64,000 nt of DNA. Origin: Capillimicrobium parvum (GTDB taxonomy: Bacteria; Actinomycetota; Thermoleophilia; Solirubrobacterales; Solirubrobacteraceae). Of the stretch, positions 43,815-52,682 are shown in pieces. The position numbers were made by a program, and so were the translations under genes. The first letter of the stretch is position 1, and each line of letters begins with the position of its first letter. The stretch lies in assembly GCF_021172045.1 (NCBI RefSeq), contig NZ_CP087164.1, positions 372,001 through 436,000 of the forward strand, given 5' to 3'. The notes beneath the pieces are model-generated. The model did no database searches, was not told the origin of the DNA, and was given only the letters and a program-made list of their open reading frames with translations.

Positions 43815-44093
43815 GTGAGCATCGTGGTGCGGTATCAGCCGACGAACCTGACGCGGCAGCTCTACGACGACGTGAAGCAGCGCATGGAGAACGCCGGCGG
43901 CTGGCCGCCGGACGGGCTCGAGATGCACGTTCTGTTCGGCTCGGACGGCAATCTGCGCGTCAGCGAGATCTGGGACTCGGAAGAGGAGTTCCGGGCGTTC
44001 GGCGAGCGAATCCGGCCCGTGCTGGACGAACTGGGCGTGCAGATGTCCGGCGAGCCGGAGGTGTTCGAGGTTCACGAGCTGGAGAAGCGATAG
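43815..44093 (+). CDS. Small dimeric alpha/beta-barrel-like (ABM/EthD-type) hypothetical protein
   Basis: A 92-residue protein. SIVVRYQPTNLTRQLYDDVKQRME is a first strand plus helix; LEMHVLFGSDGNLRVSEIWDSEEEFRAFGERIRPVLDEL is the second half, with the W-x-S/D-x-E-x-F/Y pattern common in antibiotic-biosynthesis-monooxygenase (ABM) ferredoxin-like folds. Such proteins dimerise; many have no known reaction. GTG at 43815 follows a GGGAGGGG purine run 5-12 bases upstream. A lone gene in front of the polysaccharide locus. Confidence 0.65.
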   Translation: MSIVVRYQPTNLTRQLYDDVKQRMENAGGWPPDGLEMHVLFGSDGNLRVSEIWDSEEEFRAFGERIRPVLDELGVQMSGEPEVFEVHELEKR

Positions 44094-44328
44094 AACCAGC
44101 CGCCGGGCGGTAGCCGCGAGCGATCGTGGATGTCGGCGCCGGCCAGGGGTAGTCCTTGGCCGACCGGCAGCCCGGGAGCATCACAGTGGGCGACGTTCCG
44201 AGGATGGCGCCCGCGGGCAATCGGCCGATCGACGCGTCCGGTGGCGTCCCATCGTCGTGGAAGCGGTCACGGCCAAGACGGCCGGGCGCTGCGCGAATCG
44301 GCATCTCGTATCGTTCCGCGAGCGTCGC

Positions 44329-46449
44329 ATGCTGGCTGCCGACATCCCACCCGCGCCACGTCGCCGGATGCGCGTGCTCATGGCGGTACACAGCGCGGGT
44401 TACGGCGGCGCGCAGCTGGTTGCGATCAGCCAGGCGCGAGCGCTGCGTCGCGAGTACGACCTCGTCATCGCGATTGGCACGGGCCCGCTGCGCGCCGCGT
44501 TCGCCGAGGTCGCCGCCGCCATCGTTCGCGGACCGCCCAACCTGCCCATCTGGGGCGCGTCGCGCGGCCGGTGGACGCTCCAGATCGGCCGTGCCATCCC
44601 GGACGCGGTCCGGTTCGCGGTGCTCGTCCGCCGGCATGAGATCGACGTGGTCGTCGTCAACAGCACGGTGCTGGTGGCGCCCGTCATCGGCGCGCGAATG
44701 GCAGGGGTTCCGGTCGTCGTCCACGCGCAGGAGGCGCCGAAGTCCGCGGCCGCGAGGCGACTGTTCCGCGTGCACGGCGTGCTGGCGCACACCGTCGTCG
44801 CGATCTCGCCATGGGTCGCACAGGCCTTCGACGGTGCCGTCGCCAGGGTCATGTCGAATCCCGTCGGCATCCCCATTCCCCCCGATCCCGGGCCGCGGGA
44901 GCTGTGCGCCGCCGACCCGCTCCGGCTCGTGATGGTCGGCACCGTCGACCGGCATAAGGGACAGCACGTGGCGATCGCAGCCGTTCGGGCGCTGCGCGAC
45001 CGAGGGCTCGAGGCGGAGCTGACGCTTCATGGGCTCGAGGCCGACCAGGCCTACGCCGCCGAGCTGCGCGAGCAGGCGCGCGACCTGGGCGTCGCGCGGC
45101 AGGTCCACTTCGCGGGGCCGACCTCCGACGTCGCCGCCTGCCTGCTGGCCGCGGACACACTGCTGCTCGCGGCGGGCGAGGTGACTCCGCTCGTCCTCAT
45201 GGAGGCGATGGCGCTCAGGACGCCAGTCGTCGCGGCGCGCATGGGAAGCATCCCCGACGTCGTCAGCGACGGGGTGAGCGGGCTGCTGGTCGCCCCGGAC
45301 GACCCGGTCGCCCTCGCTGCGGCGGTCGCTCGCCTCGGCCATGAAACGGGCCTGGCAGAACGGATCGCCGAAGCGGGACGCCGCCGAGTGGAGGAGGACT
45401 TCGACGAGACGCGGGGGCACCGTCGGCTGAGCGCCGAGATCCGACGGCTCACCGGCCGCCCGGACGCAAGCCATGCGAGCGGGGCCCTCGTGGTCGTGCG
45501 GCGCCGCCTGGGTGCGCCGTGGCGGCGGATGCAGGCGGCGCTCCTTCGCTGGAGGCTCCGGGCGTCGTCGGCCCGCGTCGCGGGTGCGCTCGTCTACCAC
45601 GAGACGTTCCGCACCCCGCCGTCGGCCGAGCAGGTCGTGCCTGGCCTCACCGCCGCGGCCCTCGAGAGGCATCTGCGTCACCTGCGACGCTCGTACCAGC
45701 TCGTGACGCCGTCGCAGCTGCACCGCGCGATGCTCTCGCGCCGGCGCGGCGGACGGATCCCGGTCGCGGTCACCTTCGACGACGACCTCGCGAGCCATGT
45801 GGAGGTTGCGGCACCGCTGCTGCGGAGCCTCGGCTGCCCGGCCGCGTTCTTCCTGACGGGGGCGGGCCTCGACGGACCGCACGGCTTCTGGTGGCAGCGC
45901 CTGCAGGCGACGGCCGACCGGGGCCTCGACCCCCGCCCGGCGCTTCGCACGGCGGGCCTGCGGGCCGGTGCCGAGCAGTCCCTCGCCGACCTTGCCGCGG
46001 ACGTCGAACGATCGCCGTCGGTGCACGCCGCCGTCGCCGAGGCGCTCTCGCAGCTCGTCGGCGAGGACCCGGCCGAGTACCACCTGACGCGGTCGCAGGT
46101 CGGCCAGTTGGCGCGGGAGGGCTTCGAGATCGGCTTCCACACCCGCGATCACCGGCCGTTGCCCGAGCTTGCCGACGACGACCTCGAGGGCGCGCTGCGC
46201 GACGGACGGGCCGCGCTCGAGGAGGCCGCGGGGTGCCCGCTGACCACCATCGCCTATCCGCACGGGCGCGCTGACGAGCGCGTCGCCGCCGCCGCCCGCG
46301 CCGCCGGCTACACCGACGGCTTCGGCGGAGCGGGCCGGTCGATCACGGCGCGATCCGATCGGCTTCTGCTGCCTCGCATCGAGTTGCTGCTCGAGGATCC
46401 CGGCTCGTTCGAGCTGGCGATGGCATGCGAGCTATGGGCGGATCGATAG
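44329..46449 (+). CDS. GT4 glycosyltransferase fused to NodB-type polysaccharide deacetylase
   Basis: A 706-residue two-enzyme protein. Residues ~15-370 are a GT-B retaining glycosyltransferase: RVLMAVHSAGYGGAQLVAISQA, the donor-domain VGTVDRHKGQHVAIAAV, and the E-x7-E-like TPLVLMEAMALRTPVVAARMG. Residues ~410-690 are a polysaccharide deacetylase (CE4): VAVTFDDDLASHVEVA (metal-binding Asp pair), the FHTRDHRPL motif (H-T-x-x-D-H variant of H-S/T-x-x-H) and TTIAYPHGRADERV. It could both add and deacetylate a sugar in the same surface glycan. ATG 44329 is favoured; ATG 44368 is an alternative closer to the fold. Its 3' end overlaps the convergent GT2 gene by 18 bp. Confidence 0.85.
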   Translation: MLAADIPPAPRRRMRVLMAVHSAGYGGAQLVAISQARALRREYDLVIAIGTGPLRAAFAEVAAAIVRGPPNLPIWGASRGRWTLQIGRAIPDAVRFAVLVRRHEIDVVVVNSTVLVAPVIGARMAGVPVVVHAQEAPKSAAARRLFRVHGVLAHTVVAISPWVAQAFDGAVARVMSNPVGIPIPPDPGPRELCAADPLRLVMVGTVDRHKGQHVAIAAVRALRDRGLEAELTLHGLEADQAYAAELREQARDLGVARQVHFAGPTSDVAACLLAADTLLLAAGEVTPLVLMEAMALRTPVVAARMGSIPDVVSDGVSGLLVAPDDPVALAAAVARLGHETGLAERIAEAGRRRVEEDFDETRGHRRLSAEIRRLTGRPDASHASGALVVVRRRLGAPWRRMQAALLRWRLRASSARVAGALVYHETFRTPPSAEQVVPGLTAAALERHLRHLRRSYQLVTPSQLHRAMLSRRRGGRIPVAVTFDDDLASHVEVAAPLLRSLGCPAAFFLTGAGLDGPHGFWWQRLQATADRGLDPRPALRTAGLRAGAEQSLADLAADVERSPSVHAAVAEALSQLVGEDPAEYHLTRSQVGQLAREGFEIGFHTRDHRPLPELADDDLEGALRDGRAALEEAAGCPLTTIAYPHGRADERVAAAARAAGYTDGFGGAGRSITARSDRLLLPRIELLLEDPGSFELAMACELWADR

Positions 46450-47364
46450 CCAGTCCGGCGCGCGGCCGTCGAACTCGACGGCGTTCGGCGCGCGGCGCAG
46501 GCCGGCGGCGCGCAGCGCCGAGCCCACCGCGTGCCGCACATCGGACCGGCTGCGGTGGCGCAGGGCCGTGACGGCGAACGTGAGGGCGGCACGCCCGGGC
46601 CGGCCCGAATGGGCCTGTCCGTCGGCGATCCATCCGCGGAAGACGATGGCATCGAACCGGCCCGGGAGGCTGCTGTGCGCGTGCTTGGCGCGCAGGATCC
46701 GGCCCTCCCGCCCCGCGCTGTCGATCGCGGTCCGGTGCATGTTCGTCTCGTGCACGACGTACGCCACCAGCGGCTCCGGGCACGCCGCCGGTCGCCCCGC
46801 CTCGGTCAGGCGAATCCACATGTCCCAGTCCGCGATGTGGTGCAGCGACTCGTCGAAGCCACCGAGCCGCCGCAGGAGCTCGGTGCGTGCGAGCACGTTC
46901 GACGAGCCCGCGAAGACGAGGTTGCGGCTGCGGATGCTGCGTCGCATCTCCTCGGGCGTGAATGCCGGGGACGCGTAGAGCACCCGGCCGTCGCCCGCTG
47001 CGACCGCCAGCCCGGCGGTGTAGACGAAGTCGGCATCCTCCGCCCGAGCGCGCTCGAGCTGCACGCGGAGCTTGTCCGGGCTCCAGCGGTCGTCGTCGTC
47101 GAGGAATGCGATCCAGGGATGCGCTGCTCGCTCGATCCCGCGGTTGCGGGCACGTGCCACGCCGCGGCTGGACGCGTTGCGCAGCACGGTGACGCGTGGG
47201 TCGCCGAGCGCCTCGAGCGCCTCCGCCGTGGCATCGCGCGAACCATCGTCGACGACGATGACCTCCACTTCGACGTGCCGCTGATCGAGCGTGAGGCGCA
47301 CTGTGTCCACCACGATGTGCATCCGGTCGCGCGTCGGGATCACGACCGATACGGCCTCAGTCAT
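46432..47364 (-). CDS. GT2-family glycosyltransferase
   Basis: A 310-residue GT-A inverting glycosyltransferase. SVVIPTRDRMHIVVDTV opens the fold, VEVIVVDDGSRDATAEAL holds the first Asp pair, and PWIAFLDDDDRWSPDKL carries the DxD metal-nucleotide site (~ residue 88). FDESLHHIADWDMWIRL is the acceptor-side ED/WD region. No transmembrane helices, so it works at the inner membrane face. It is the last gene of the five-gene export operon: its ATG overlaps the methyltransferase stop by 8 bases. Confidence 0.9.
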   Translation of the reverse strand: MTEAVSVVIPTRDRMHIVVDTVRLTLDQRHVEVEVIVVDDGSRDATAEALEALGDPRVTVLRNASSRGVARARNRGIERAAHPWIAFLDDDDRWSPDKLRVQLERARAEDADFVYTAGLAVAAGDGRVLYASPAFTPEEMRRSIRSRNLVFAGSSNVLARTELLRRLGGFDESLHHIADWDMWIRLTEAGRPAACPEPLVAYVVHETNMHRTAIDSAGREGRILRAKHAHSSLPGRFDAIVFRGWIADGQAHSGRPGRAALTFAVTALRHRSRSDVRHAVGSALRAAGLRRAPNAVEFDGRAPDWLSIRP

Positions 47365-48088
47365 CGGCCGGCCGCCTGGCGGTGAGCATGATGTTGGGCG
47401 CGAGCACGTGGTGCGGATTCCGGCGGCGTTGCTCGATGGCGTCGAGCGCCGCGCCCACGACGTTCAGGCCGGCGTAGGCGAGCGCGAACGTGGCCCGCAC
47501 CGCCGAGCGGGGGAGACGACGGCCGAGCTCTTCTTCGCACGCGTGCAGAAGCGTGCCGGTGAGCAGCGTCCAGGCGACGGCACGACCGCCGTTCTCGACG
47601 ACGACGACGTCGTCCCAGCCGTCGAACAGCTGCCGCAGCGAGCCCGACGTGTACCGGTGCTCGACGATGGCGCGGTCGTACTCCCAGACCACCGGCACCG
47701 CGACGACCACCCGCCCGCCGGGCTTGACGACGCGCTTGAGCTCTCGGACACCATGCGCCGGATCGGTGACGTAGTGGAAGGCCTCGATGCACGCGACGCC
47801 GTCGTAGCCGCCGTCGGGGCAGGGCAGGAACTCGGCCGTGACGATGTCGGCCACGCCGAAGCGGTCGTCGACGTCCAGTCCGACGATACGCACGCCGGGC
47901 GCGACGAGGTCGTCGTACGGACGGCTGCCGCAGAACACGTCGAGGACGACGCCGCCCGGCTCCGCGATCCGCGCCAGCGCGGGCCGCAGGTCGTCGAGCA
48001 GCCGCCGCAGATGCAGGTAGTCGAACTGCCACGGCCGCGGATGCCGACGCGTTCGGCGGGCGGCTCGCAGGGGCCCGCCGCGGCTCAT
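47357..48088 (-). CDS. Class I SAM-dependent methyltransferase
   Basis: A 243-residue Rossmann-type methyltransferase. Motif I is VVLDVFCGSRPYDDLV (~ residue 52), motif II VRIVGLDVDDRF, then the motif-IV region DGVACIEAFHYVTDPAHGVRELKRVVKPGGRVVVAVPV. Its place inside a polysaccharide operon suggests a sugar or lipid-carrier substrate, for example a chain-terminating methyl group as in Wzm/Wzt-exported O-antigens; that is inference. ATG 48088 overlaps the upstream GT2 stop by four bases. Confidence 0.85.
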   Translation of the reverse strand: MSRGGPLRAARRTRRHPRPWQFDYLHLRRLLDDLRPALARIAEPGGVVLDVFCGSRPYDDLVAPGVRIVGLDVDDRFGVADIVTAEFLPCPDGGYDGVACIEAFHYVTDPAHGVRELKRVVKPGGRVVVAVPVVWEYDRAIVEHRYTSGSLRQLFDGWDDVVVVENGGRAVAWTLLTGTLLHACEEELGRRLPRSAVRATFALAYAGLNVVGAALDAIEQRRRNPHHVLAPNIMLTARRPADD

Positions 48089-48981
48089 GGGCACGTCACC
48101 CGCCGCATCGAGCGCTGCGCCTGCTGCGCCAAGCCGACGACGACGCCCGCGGGCAGGCCGCGGGCGAGCCCGCGGCGCCAGTCGCTCATGGCGACCGGTC
48201 GCCGCAGCAGCTGGGCGCGCATCAGCCGTACCGCCTCCCGGGCGTCTCGGGCGACGAACGGGGCGATCGCCCAATCGCGCCGCCAGAGGTGCTTGCCGTA
48301 CATCCGCCCCTGGTCGAACGCGTATCGGACGTTGAGCGCGAGGAGCTCGTCACGCGATCGCCAGTCGCGGTGCCACACCGTCATCCCCGGCTCGTAGCGC
48401 AGCGTCCGCCCCGATCCCAGCCAGCGAAAGCACAGGTCCCCGTCCTCGGCCGCCCGCGCGAACGCCTCGTCGAACCCGCCGATCGCCAACAGCTCGGAGC
48501 GATGGGCGACGAAGTTGGCCGGGAACAGGAGCGACACCTCGAGCTCGCCGCAGTACTCCCGCGGCTCCTCGCTCGTCTTGCAGGACGGGACGAGGTCGGC
48601 GTCGCCCTCGGGCAGCACACGGCCGGTGGCGAGCAGGTCGGTGCGCGATGCGACGGTCCGCAGGGCGACCTCCAGCCAGTCCGCCGCGACCGTGCAATCG
48701 TCGTGGGTGACGGCGACGATCGCCTCCCGCGCGGCTTGGATGCCGACGTTGTACGCGACGGCGATGTTGCGCGCACCGCTCGCGACCCGCCGGATGGGCA
48801 GCGACGGCAGGTCGGCGATCAGCGGTGCCAGGGCGTCGCCGCGGCTCTGGTCGACCAGCACGACCTCGGCAGGGAGCGCGGTGCCGCCGGCGACCGAGCT
48901 CAGGCAGTCCCGCAGCAGCTCGGTCCGTCCGACCGTCGGGATGACCAGGCTGATGGGCAGGTGGTGGCCCACGGCGTTCAC
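48085..48981 (-). CDS. GT2-family (rhamnosyltransferase-like) glycosyltransferase
   Basis: A 298-residue GT-A enzyme. ISLVIPTVGRTELLRDCLSSV opens it, VVLVDQSRGDAL follows, and the metal site is AIVAVTHDDCTVAADWLEVAL (H-D-D, ~ residue 95). FDEAFARAAEDGDLCFRWL is the acceptor-side ED motif, with a Trp-rich WHRDWRSRDELLALN after it. No membrane segments except a weakly hydrophobic C-terminus. The GTG start at 48981 overlaps the Wzt stop by four bases (GTGA) and its stop overlaps the methyltransferase ATG. Confidence 0.88.
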   Translation of the reverse strand: MNAVGHHLPISLVIPTVGRTELLRDCLSSVAGGTALPAEVVLVDQSRGDALAPLIADLPSLPIRRVASGARNIAVAYNVGIQAAREAIVAVTHDDCTVAADWLEVALRTVASRTDLLATGRVLPEGDADLVPSCKTSEEPREYCGELEVSLLFPANFVAHRSELLAIGGFDEAFARAAEDGDLCFRWLGSGRTLRYEPGMTVWHRDWRSRDELLALNVRYAFDQGRMYGKHLWRRDWAIAPFVARDAREAVRLMRAQLLRRPVAMSDWRRGLARGLPAGVVVGLAQQAQRSMRRVTCP

Positions 48982-50192
48982 GCTTCGACCGCGGCGACGG
49001 ACCAGCTCAGCTGCGGGCGAACCGCCGGACGCAGCCCGTCGTCGGACTCGCCCTGAGCCGCGGAGACGCGGAAGCGCAGGGGTTCCTCGATCACGTACCA
49101 GTCGTCGCCCGCGTAGACGTAGACACCGACGAGATAGTCGTCCGCCCGCAGCACGCCGGGGAGCGTGACCTCGACCTCAGCTTCGCCCGGCGAGCTGCCG
49201 AGTCCGGACGACGGCTCCGCGACGCGAAGCGTGTCCTCGAGCACGCGGAGGCCCATCGAGTCCGCGATGTAGAAGCCGACGTCGAGACCCGTGATGCGTT
49301 CGCGGACCTGCACGCGCAGCCGGAGGACGACCGTGTCGTGGCGCGTCGGCTCGGTGATCGGCGCGCCGTCCTCGGCCGCGATCGACACGCTCGTCAACGC
49401 CACGGGCAGGTGCGGATCGGTCTCCAGCTCCACGCGGCCGGCATCGATCCGGCCGACGGAATCGAAGTACCGCCGCAGCGTCTCGTGCGTGGGTCCGTCG
49501 AAGGCGATGCGGCCCTGATCGAGCCACAGAGTTCGCTCGCAGAGGCGCCCGATCGCGCCGAGGTCGTGCGACACGAAGACCACCGTGCGGCCCGAGCGCT
49601 GCAGGTCCTCCATCCTGCCGATGCAACGGCGCTGGAACTCCGCGTCGCCGACGGCGAGCGCCTCGTCGATGACGAGGACGTCGGGTTCGAGGTGCGCCGC
49701 AACGGCGAACGCCAAGCGCAGCCGCATTCCTGCGGAGTAGCGCTTCAGCGGCGTGTCGAGGAACCGCTCGACCCCCGAGAAGGCGGCGATCTCGTCGAAG
49801 CGCGCGCGGACGTCGCTTCGAGACATGCCGAGGATCGCCCCGCTGAGGAACACGTTCTCTCGCCCCGTCAACTCGTCGTGGAAGCCCGTGCCGACGTCGA
49901 GCAGGGCGCTGAGCCGGCCGCGGACGCGGGAGACGCCGGCCGTCGGGGTCGTGATGCGCGCGAGGATCCGCAGCAGCGTGGTCTTGCCCGCGCCGTTGCG
50001 GCCGATGATGCCGACCAGTTCACCAGTGGGCACCGTGAACGAGACGTCCTGCAGCGCCCAGAAGTCCATGCCCTTGGCGGCATCGCGGCCGCGCATCCGG
50101 TTCGCGATGACCTCGGTGAGCAGCATCGCCCCTCCGCTCCCACCGACCGTGTAGCGCTTGCCCAGCCCCGAGACCTCGATGGAGTTGCCCAC
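48978..50192 (-). CDS. ABC-2 polysaccharide exporter ATPase (Wzt-type) with C-terminal extension
   Basis: A 404-residue ATP-binding protein of the O-antigen/teichoic-acid exporter family. Walker A is IIGRNGAGKTTLLRIL (~ residue 65), the signature motif LKRYSAGMRLRLAFA, Walker B PDVLVIDEALAVGD, the switch His in VVFVSHDLGAI. The ALLDVGTGFHDELTGRENV loop is characteristic of Wzt/TagH. Residues ~260-404 form an added beta-rich domain (ITGLDVGFYIADSMGLRVLED...) like the Wzt domain that reads the end of the O-chain, which fits export of a finished, perhaps methyl-capped, glycan. The GTG start overlaps the permease stop by one base (TAGTG). Confidence 0.9.
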   Translation of the reverse strand: MGNSIEVSGLGKRYTVGGSGGAMLLTEVIANRMRGRDAAKGMDFWALQDVSFTVPTGELVGIIGRNGAGKTTLLRILARITTPTAGVSRVRGRLSALLDVGTGFHDELTGRENVFLSGAILGMSRSDVRARFDEIAAFSGVERFLDTPLKRYSAGMRLRLAFAVAAHLEPDVLVIDEALAVGDAEFQRRCIGRMEDLQRSGRTVVFVSHDLGAIGRLCERTLWLDQGRIAFDGPTHETLRRYFDSVGRIDAGRVELETDPHLPVALTSVSIAAEDGAPITEPTRHDTVVLRLRVQVRERITGLDVGFYIADSMGLRVLEDTLRVAEPSSGLGSSPGEAEVEVTLPGVLRADDYLVGVYVYAGDDWYVIEEPLRFRVSAAQGESDDGLRPAVRPQLSWSVAAVEA

Positions 50193-51058
50193 TAGATCAC
50201 GTCCGCGAAGCTGTCCTCGACCGAGCGGAAGTAGTACAGCCCGCTCACAACGATCACAACGGCGCTCACGAGCGAGGCGATGTCCGCGAGCGGCGGTGGA
50301 GGACCGTCCACGAGCGACCAGCGGAGGCCGTCGACCAAGCCGACGAGCGGGTTGAGCGCGTACACCCATCGCCAGTCGCCGCTCACGACCGAGGACGGGA
50401 ACACCATCGGGCTCAGGAAGAACCACGTCTGCAGCAGGAACGGCAGGATCTGCCGCACATCGCGGTACTTCACGTTGATCGCGGCAAGCCAGGTGCCGAT
50501 GCCGAACGCGACCATCGCCGCTGCCGCCATCCACAGCGGTACGAGCAGGATCTGCGGCCCGGGCGCGACGTCGTAGACCACGAACAGGACCGCCGTGAGC
50601 GCGAGCGCGACGGTGAAGTCCAGGAGCCCCGGAAGGACCGCCGCCGCGGGCGACAGGATACGGGGGAAGTACACACGGGTGACGAGGTGGGGGTTCTGCG
50701 GCAGCTCGGCAGCCGCCGCCGAGACGGACGTGGAGACGTAGGTCCACAGGCACATCGCGGGATAGACGAACACCGCGTACGGGAGCCCGTCCGACGGCAG
50801 CTTCGCGAGCCGGCCGAAGACAATCGTGAAGATGAGGAGCCCGGCCAGCGGCTGCAACAGCGCCCAAGCGACGCCCAGGAGCGTCTGCCGGTAGCGCACC
50901 TTGAGCGTGCGCTGCGCGAGCACGATGCCGAGATCGCGGTGCCGCCACGCCTCGCCGAGCTCGAGCCGCGGCAGCCCGCGCCGCGAAGGACGGTTCTCGG
51001 TCCACTCGTCATGGGTGGCGGGATCGGGCCTGGGCGGAGCTGCCTGGAGCGCCGTCAC
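50192..51058 (-). CDS. ABC-2 polysaccharide exporter permease (Wzm-type)
   Basis: A 288-residue membrane subunit with six hydrophobic segments. After a cytoplasmic N-terminus with the ELGEAWRHRDLGIVLAQRTLKVRYRQTLLGVAWALLQPL gate-helix region (typical of Wzm/TagG: R-x-L-K-V-R-Y-x-x-x-x-L-G), come LLIFTIVFGRLA, the VFVYPAMCLWTYVSTSVSAA helix and the C-terminal LVSAVVIVVSGLYYFR. Together with the adjacent ATPase it forms the pump that moves a lipid-linked glycan across the membrane. GTG at 51058 is chosen; the frame is open further upstream but is Arg-rich there. First gene of the operon. Confidence 0.88.
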   Translation of the reverse strand: MTALQAAPPRPDPATHDEWTENRPSRRGLPRLELGEAWRHRDLGIVLAQRTLKVRYRQTLLGVAWALLQPLAGLLIFTIVFGRLAKLPSDGLPYAVFVYPAMCLWTYVSTSVSAAAAELPQNPHLVTRVYFPRILSPAAAVLPGLLDFTVALALTAVLFVVYDVAPGPQILLVPLWMAAAAMVAFGIGTWLAAINVKYRDVRQILPFLLQTWFFLSPMVFPSSVVSGDWRWVYALNPLVGLVDGLRWSLVDGPPPPLADIASLVSAVVIVVSGLYYFRSVEDSFADVI

Positions 51059-51429
51059 GCCACGTGACCTACCTCGCGGCCATCGCGTTCCGGCCCCTGG
51101 CGGAGGGGCCAGGCGTGGCGCGGGATCGATGCGGCTCGGTCGCCGGCGGGGGTACATGGATGAGACCGGATGAGACAAGTAACGCGCCGCAGCGCTCACG
51201 TCTTGCTCTGAACTCGCCGGGCGATGCCGCCTGACCCAGCTGCGCGACTGGGACTCGCGCGTCCGGGTCGACGTTCGAGCGCTGCGACACAGGACCCGGT
51301 TGACGCTCGCCTTTCGCCCGGTTGCAGCCGAATGACCGATCGCGCGCCCGTTCACCGGTTGGTTACCATCGCCCGCGTCTGCGCGTCCGGGGTCGACTCG
51401 ACGCGCCTGTCGAGTCTCGGAGGCCGTTG
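51059..51429. other. 371-bp divergent intergenic region between exporter operon and sulfotransferase-like gene
   Basis: This must hold the promoters of both the Wzm/Wzt operon and the gene at 51430. A ribosome site GGAGG (51419-51423) precedes ATG 51430. No strong palindrome, terminator or RNA motif was found. The region is slightly less GC-rich than the genes. Short frames in it have no coding character. Confidence 0.5.
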
Positions 51430-52209
51430 ATGTACGAGGATGTCGAGAGCGTCTGCCTGTTCATCGGGTACACGCGCAGCGGCCACAGCCTGGTCGGGAC
51501 GATCCTCGACGCCCACCCGGAGGCGGTGATCGCCCACGAGCGCCAGATGTTCAAGGTCGGCCGGGGCGAGAACCTCGGAGCGAGCGTGGCGTACACGGAC
51601 CGCGACAAGATGTTCCAGGCGCTCGTCGCCACGTCTGAGAAGCACGGCGCCCGCGGACGCCGGGGCTACCGGCGCAGCGAGCCGAACAAGCTCATCGAGG
51701 GCGCCGCGAACGGGACGTTCACGACGCTGCGGGTCATCGGCAGCAAGCGCGGCCAGGAGACCCCGATGGCGTGGAACGCCAACCCGCAGGTCTTCGACCA
51801 GCTCTCGGAGCTCGCGCAGGCGCAGGTCCGGCTCCTGCACGTGTACCGCAACCCGTGGGACAACATCTCGTCGATGACGCGCGCGGTCACGCCGGAGCGG
51901 GCCGTCCGCAAGTACTTCAAGCGCGCCGAGGTCATCAAGCGCTTCAAGGAGGAGAGCGCGACGCCGCTGCACGACGTGGCGCTCGAGGACCTCACCGCGA
52001 ACCCGCGCGACGAGATCCGCAGGCTCGCGGCGTTCTACGAGCTCGAGGCCGCCGACGAGTGGGTCGAGGCCTGTGCCGCCGTCGTCGACCCGGAGGCGCA
52101 GGCCAGCCGCCACGAGCGGGAGTGGACCGACGAGGAGATCGCCGAGGTCGTCGAGGCCAAGGCCGAGATCCCGTGGCTCGCGCGGTTCCCGGACTCGCCG
52201 ACGGAGTGA
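51430..52209 (+). CDS. Sulfotransferase-like protein
   Basis: A 259-residue P-loop protein. CLFIGYTRSGHSLVGTILDAHP near the N-terminus is the 5'-phosphosulfate loop of PAPS-dependent sulfotransferases (variant of the usual R-x-G-T/S-x-x-L), and VRLLHVYRNPWDNISSMTRAV is the 3'-phosphate motif (R-N-P-x-D-x-x-x-S). The conserved opening His of the acceptor site is not certain. The position next to the exporter operon suggests sulfation of the same surface glycan; no PAPS synthesis genes are in the window. ATG at 51430 starts just before the first strand. Confidence 0.75.
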   Translation: MYEDVESVCLFIGYTRSGHSLVGTILDAHPEAVIAHERQMFKVGRGENLGASVAYTDRDKMFQALVATSEKHGARGRRGYRRSEPNKLIEGAANGTFTTLRVIGSKRGQETPMAWNANPQVFDQLSELAQAQVRLLHVYRNPWDNISSMTRAVTPERAVRKYFKRAEVIKRFKEESATPLHDVALEDLTANPRDEIRRLAAFYELEAADEWVEACAAVVDPEAQASRHEREWTDEEIAEVVEAKAEIPWLARFPDSPTE

Positions 52210-52228
52210 TCGGCCGCCGCGTCGCGGC

Positions 52229-52453
52229 TCAGCGGCGGCGGCGTGCGCCGCGCATGCGGACGCGGTAGACGAGCATCGCCGCGGCCTCGCTGAGCAGAGC
52301 GAGGCCGATGAGCGCCCACGCGACGTAGAACGCCGCGCCGTGGACCTTCGCGACGAGCAGGAGCGTGAGCCCGGTGACGACCATGACCGCCCGGATCAGG
52401 AACTGCCAGGGGATGGCGTGCGGGGGGCGCTGGTCCGGTGAGGGCGGCGACAT
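52229..52453 (-). CDS. Small membrane protein, two helices
   Basis: A 74-residue protein with two hydrophobic segments, ~17-37 (FLIRAVMVVTGLTLLLVAKV) and ~40-60 (AAFYVAWALIGLALLSEAAAML), and a positively charged tail (RVRMRGARRRR) that would stay inside. No family recognised. ATG at 52453. It is convergent with the sulfotransferase-like gene (19 bp apart). The following 229 bp (52454-52682) hold the promoter region of the next gene and nothing else visible. Confidence 0.65.
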   Translation of the reverse strand: MSPPSPDQRPPHAIPWQFLIRAVMVVTGLTLLLVAKVHGAAFYVAWALIGLALLSEAAAMLVYRVRMRGARRRR

Positions 52454-52682
52454 CTCTGGGCAATGCGTTCGGGGCGGCGCGGCGGTCCTACCCCCGCGAC
52501 ATGATCCACGACCCTACGGAGCGCACCATGGCCGGGCAATCGCGTCTGCCCGGGCGGGGTTAACCGCACCCCCGGTCCACGGGCTGGCTCCCGGACCGAC
52601 GCGGGCCTTCCCACCTGGGCGTCCGGGGCGCCGGAGGCGATGCTCCTCGTGTCGCCTACCCTCCACGATCCCGGCCAAGGCC

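Noticed and set aside
43380-44075. A - strand frame with some protein-like stretches opposite the ABM-like gene
   Set aside because: No acceptable start, changes character along its length, and overlaps a better gene with a ribosome site.
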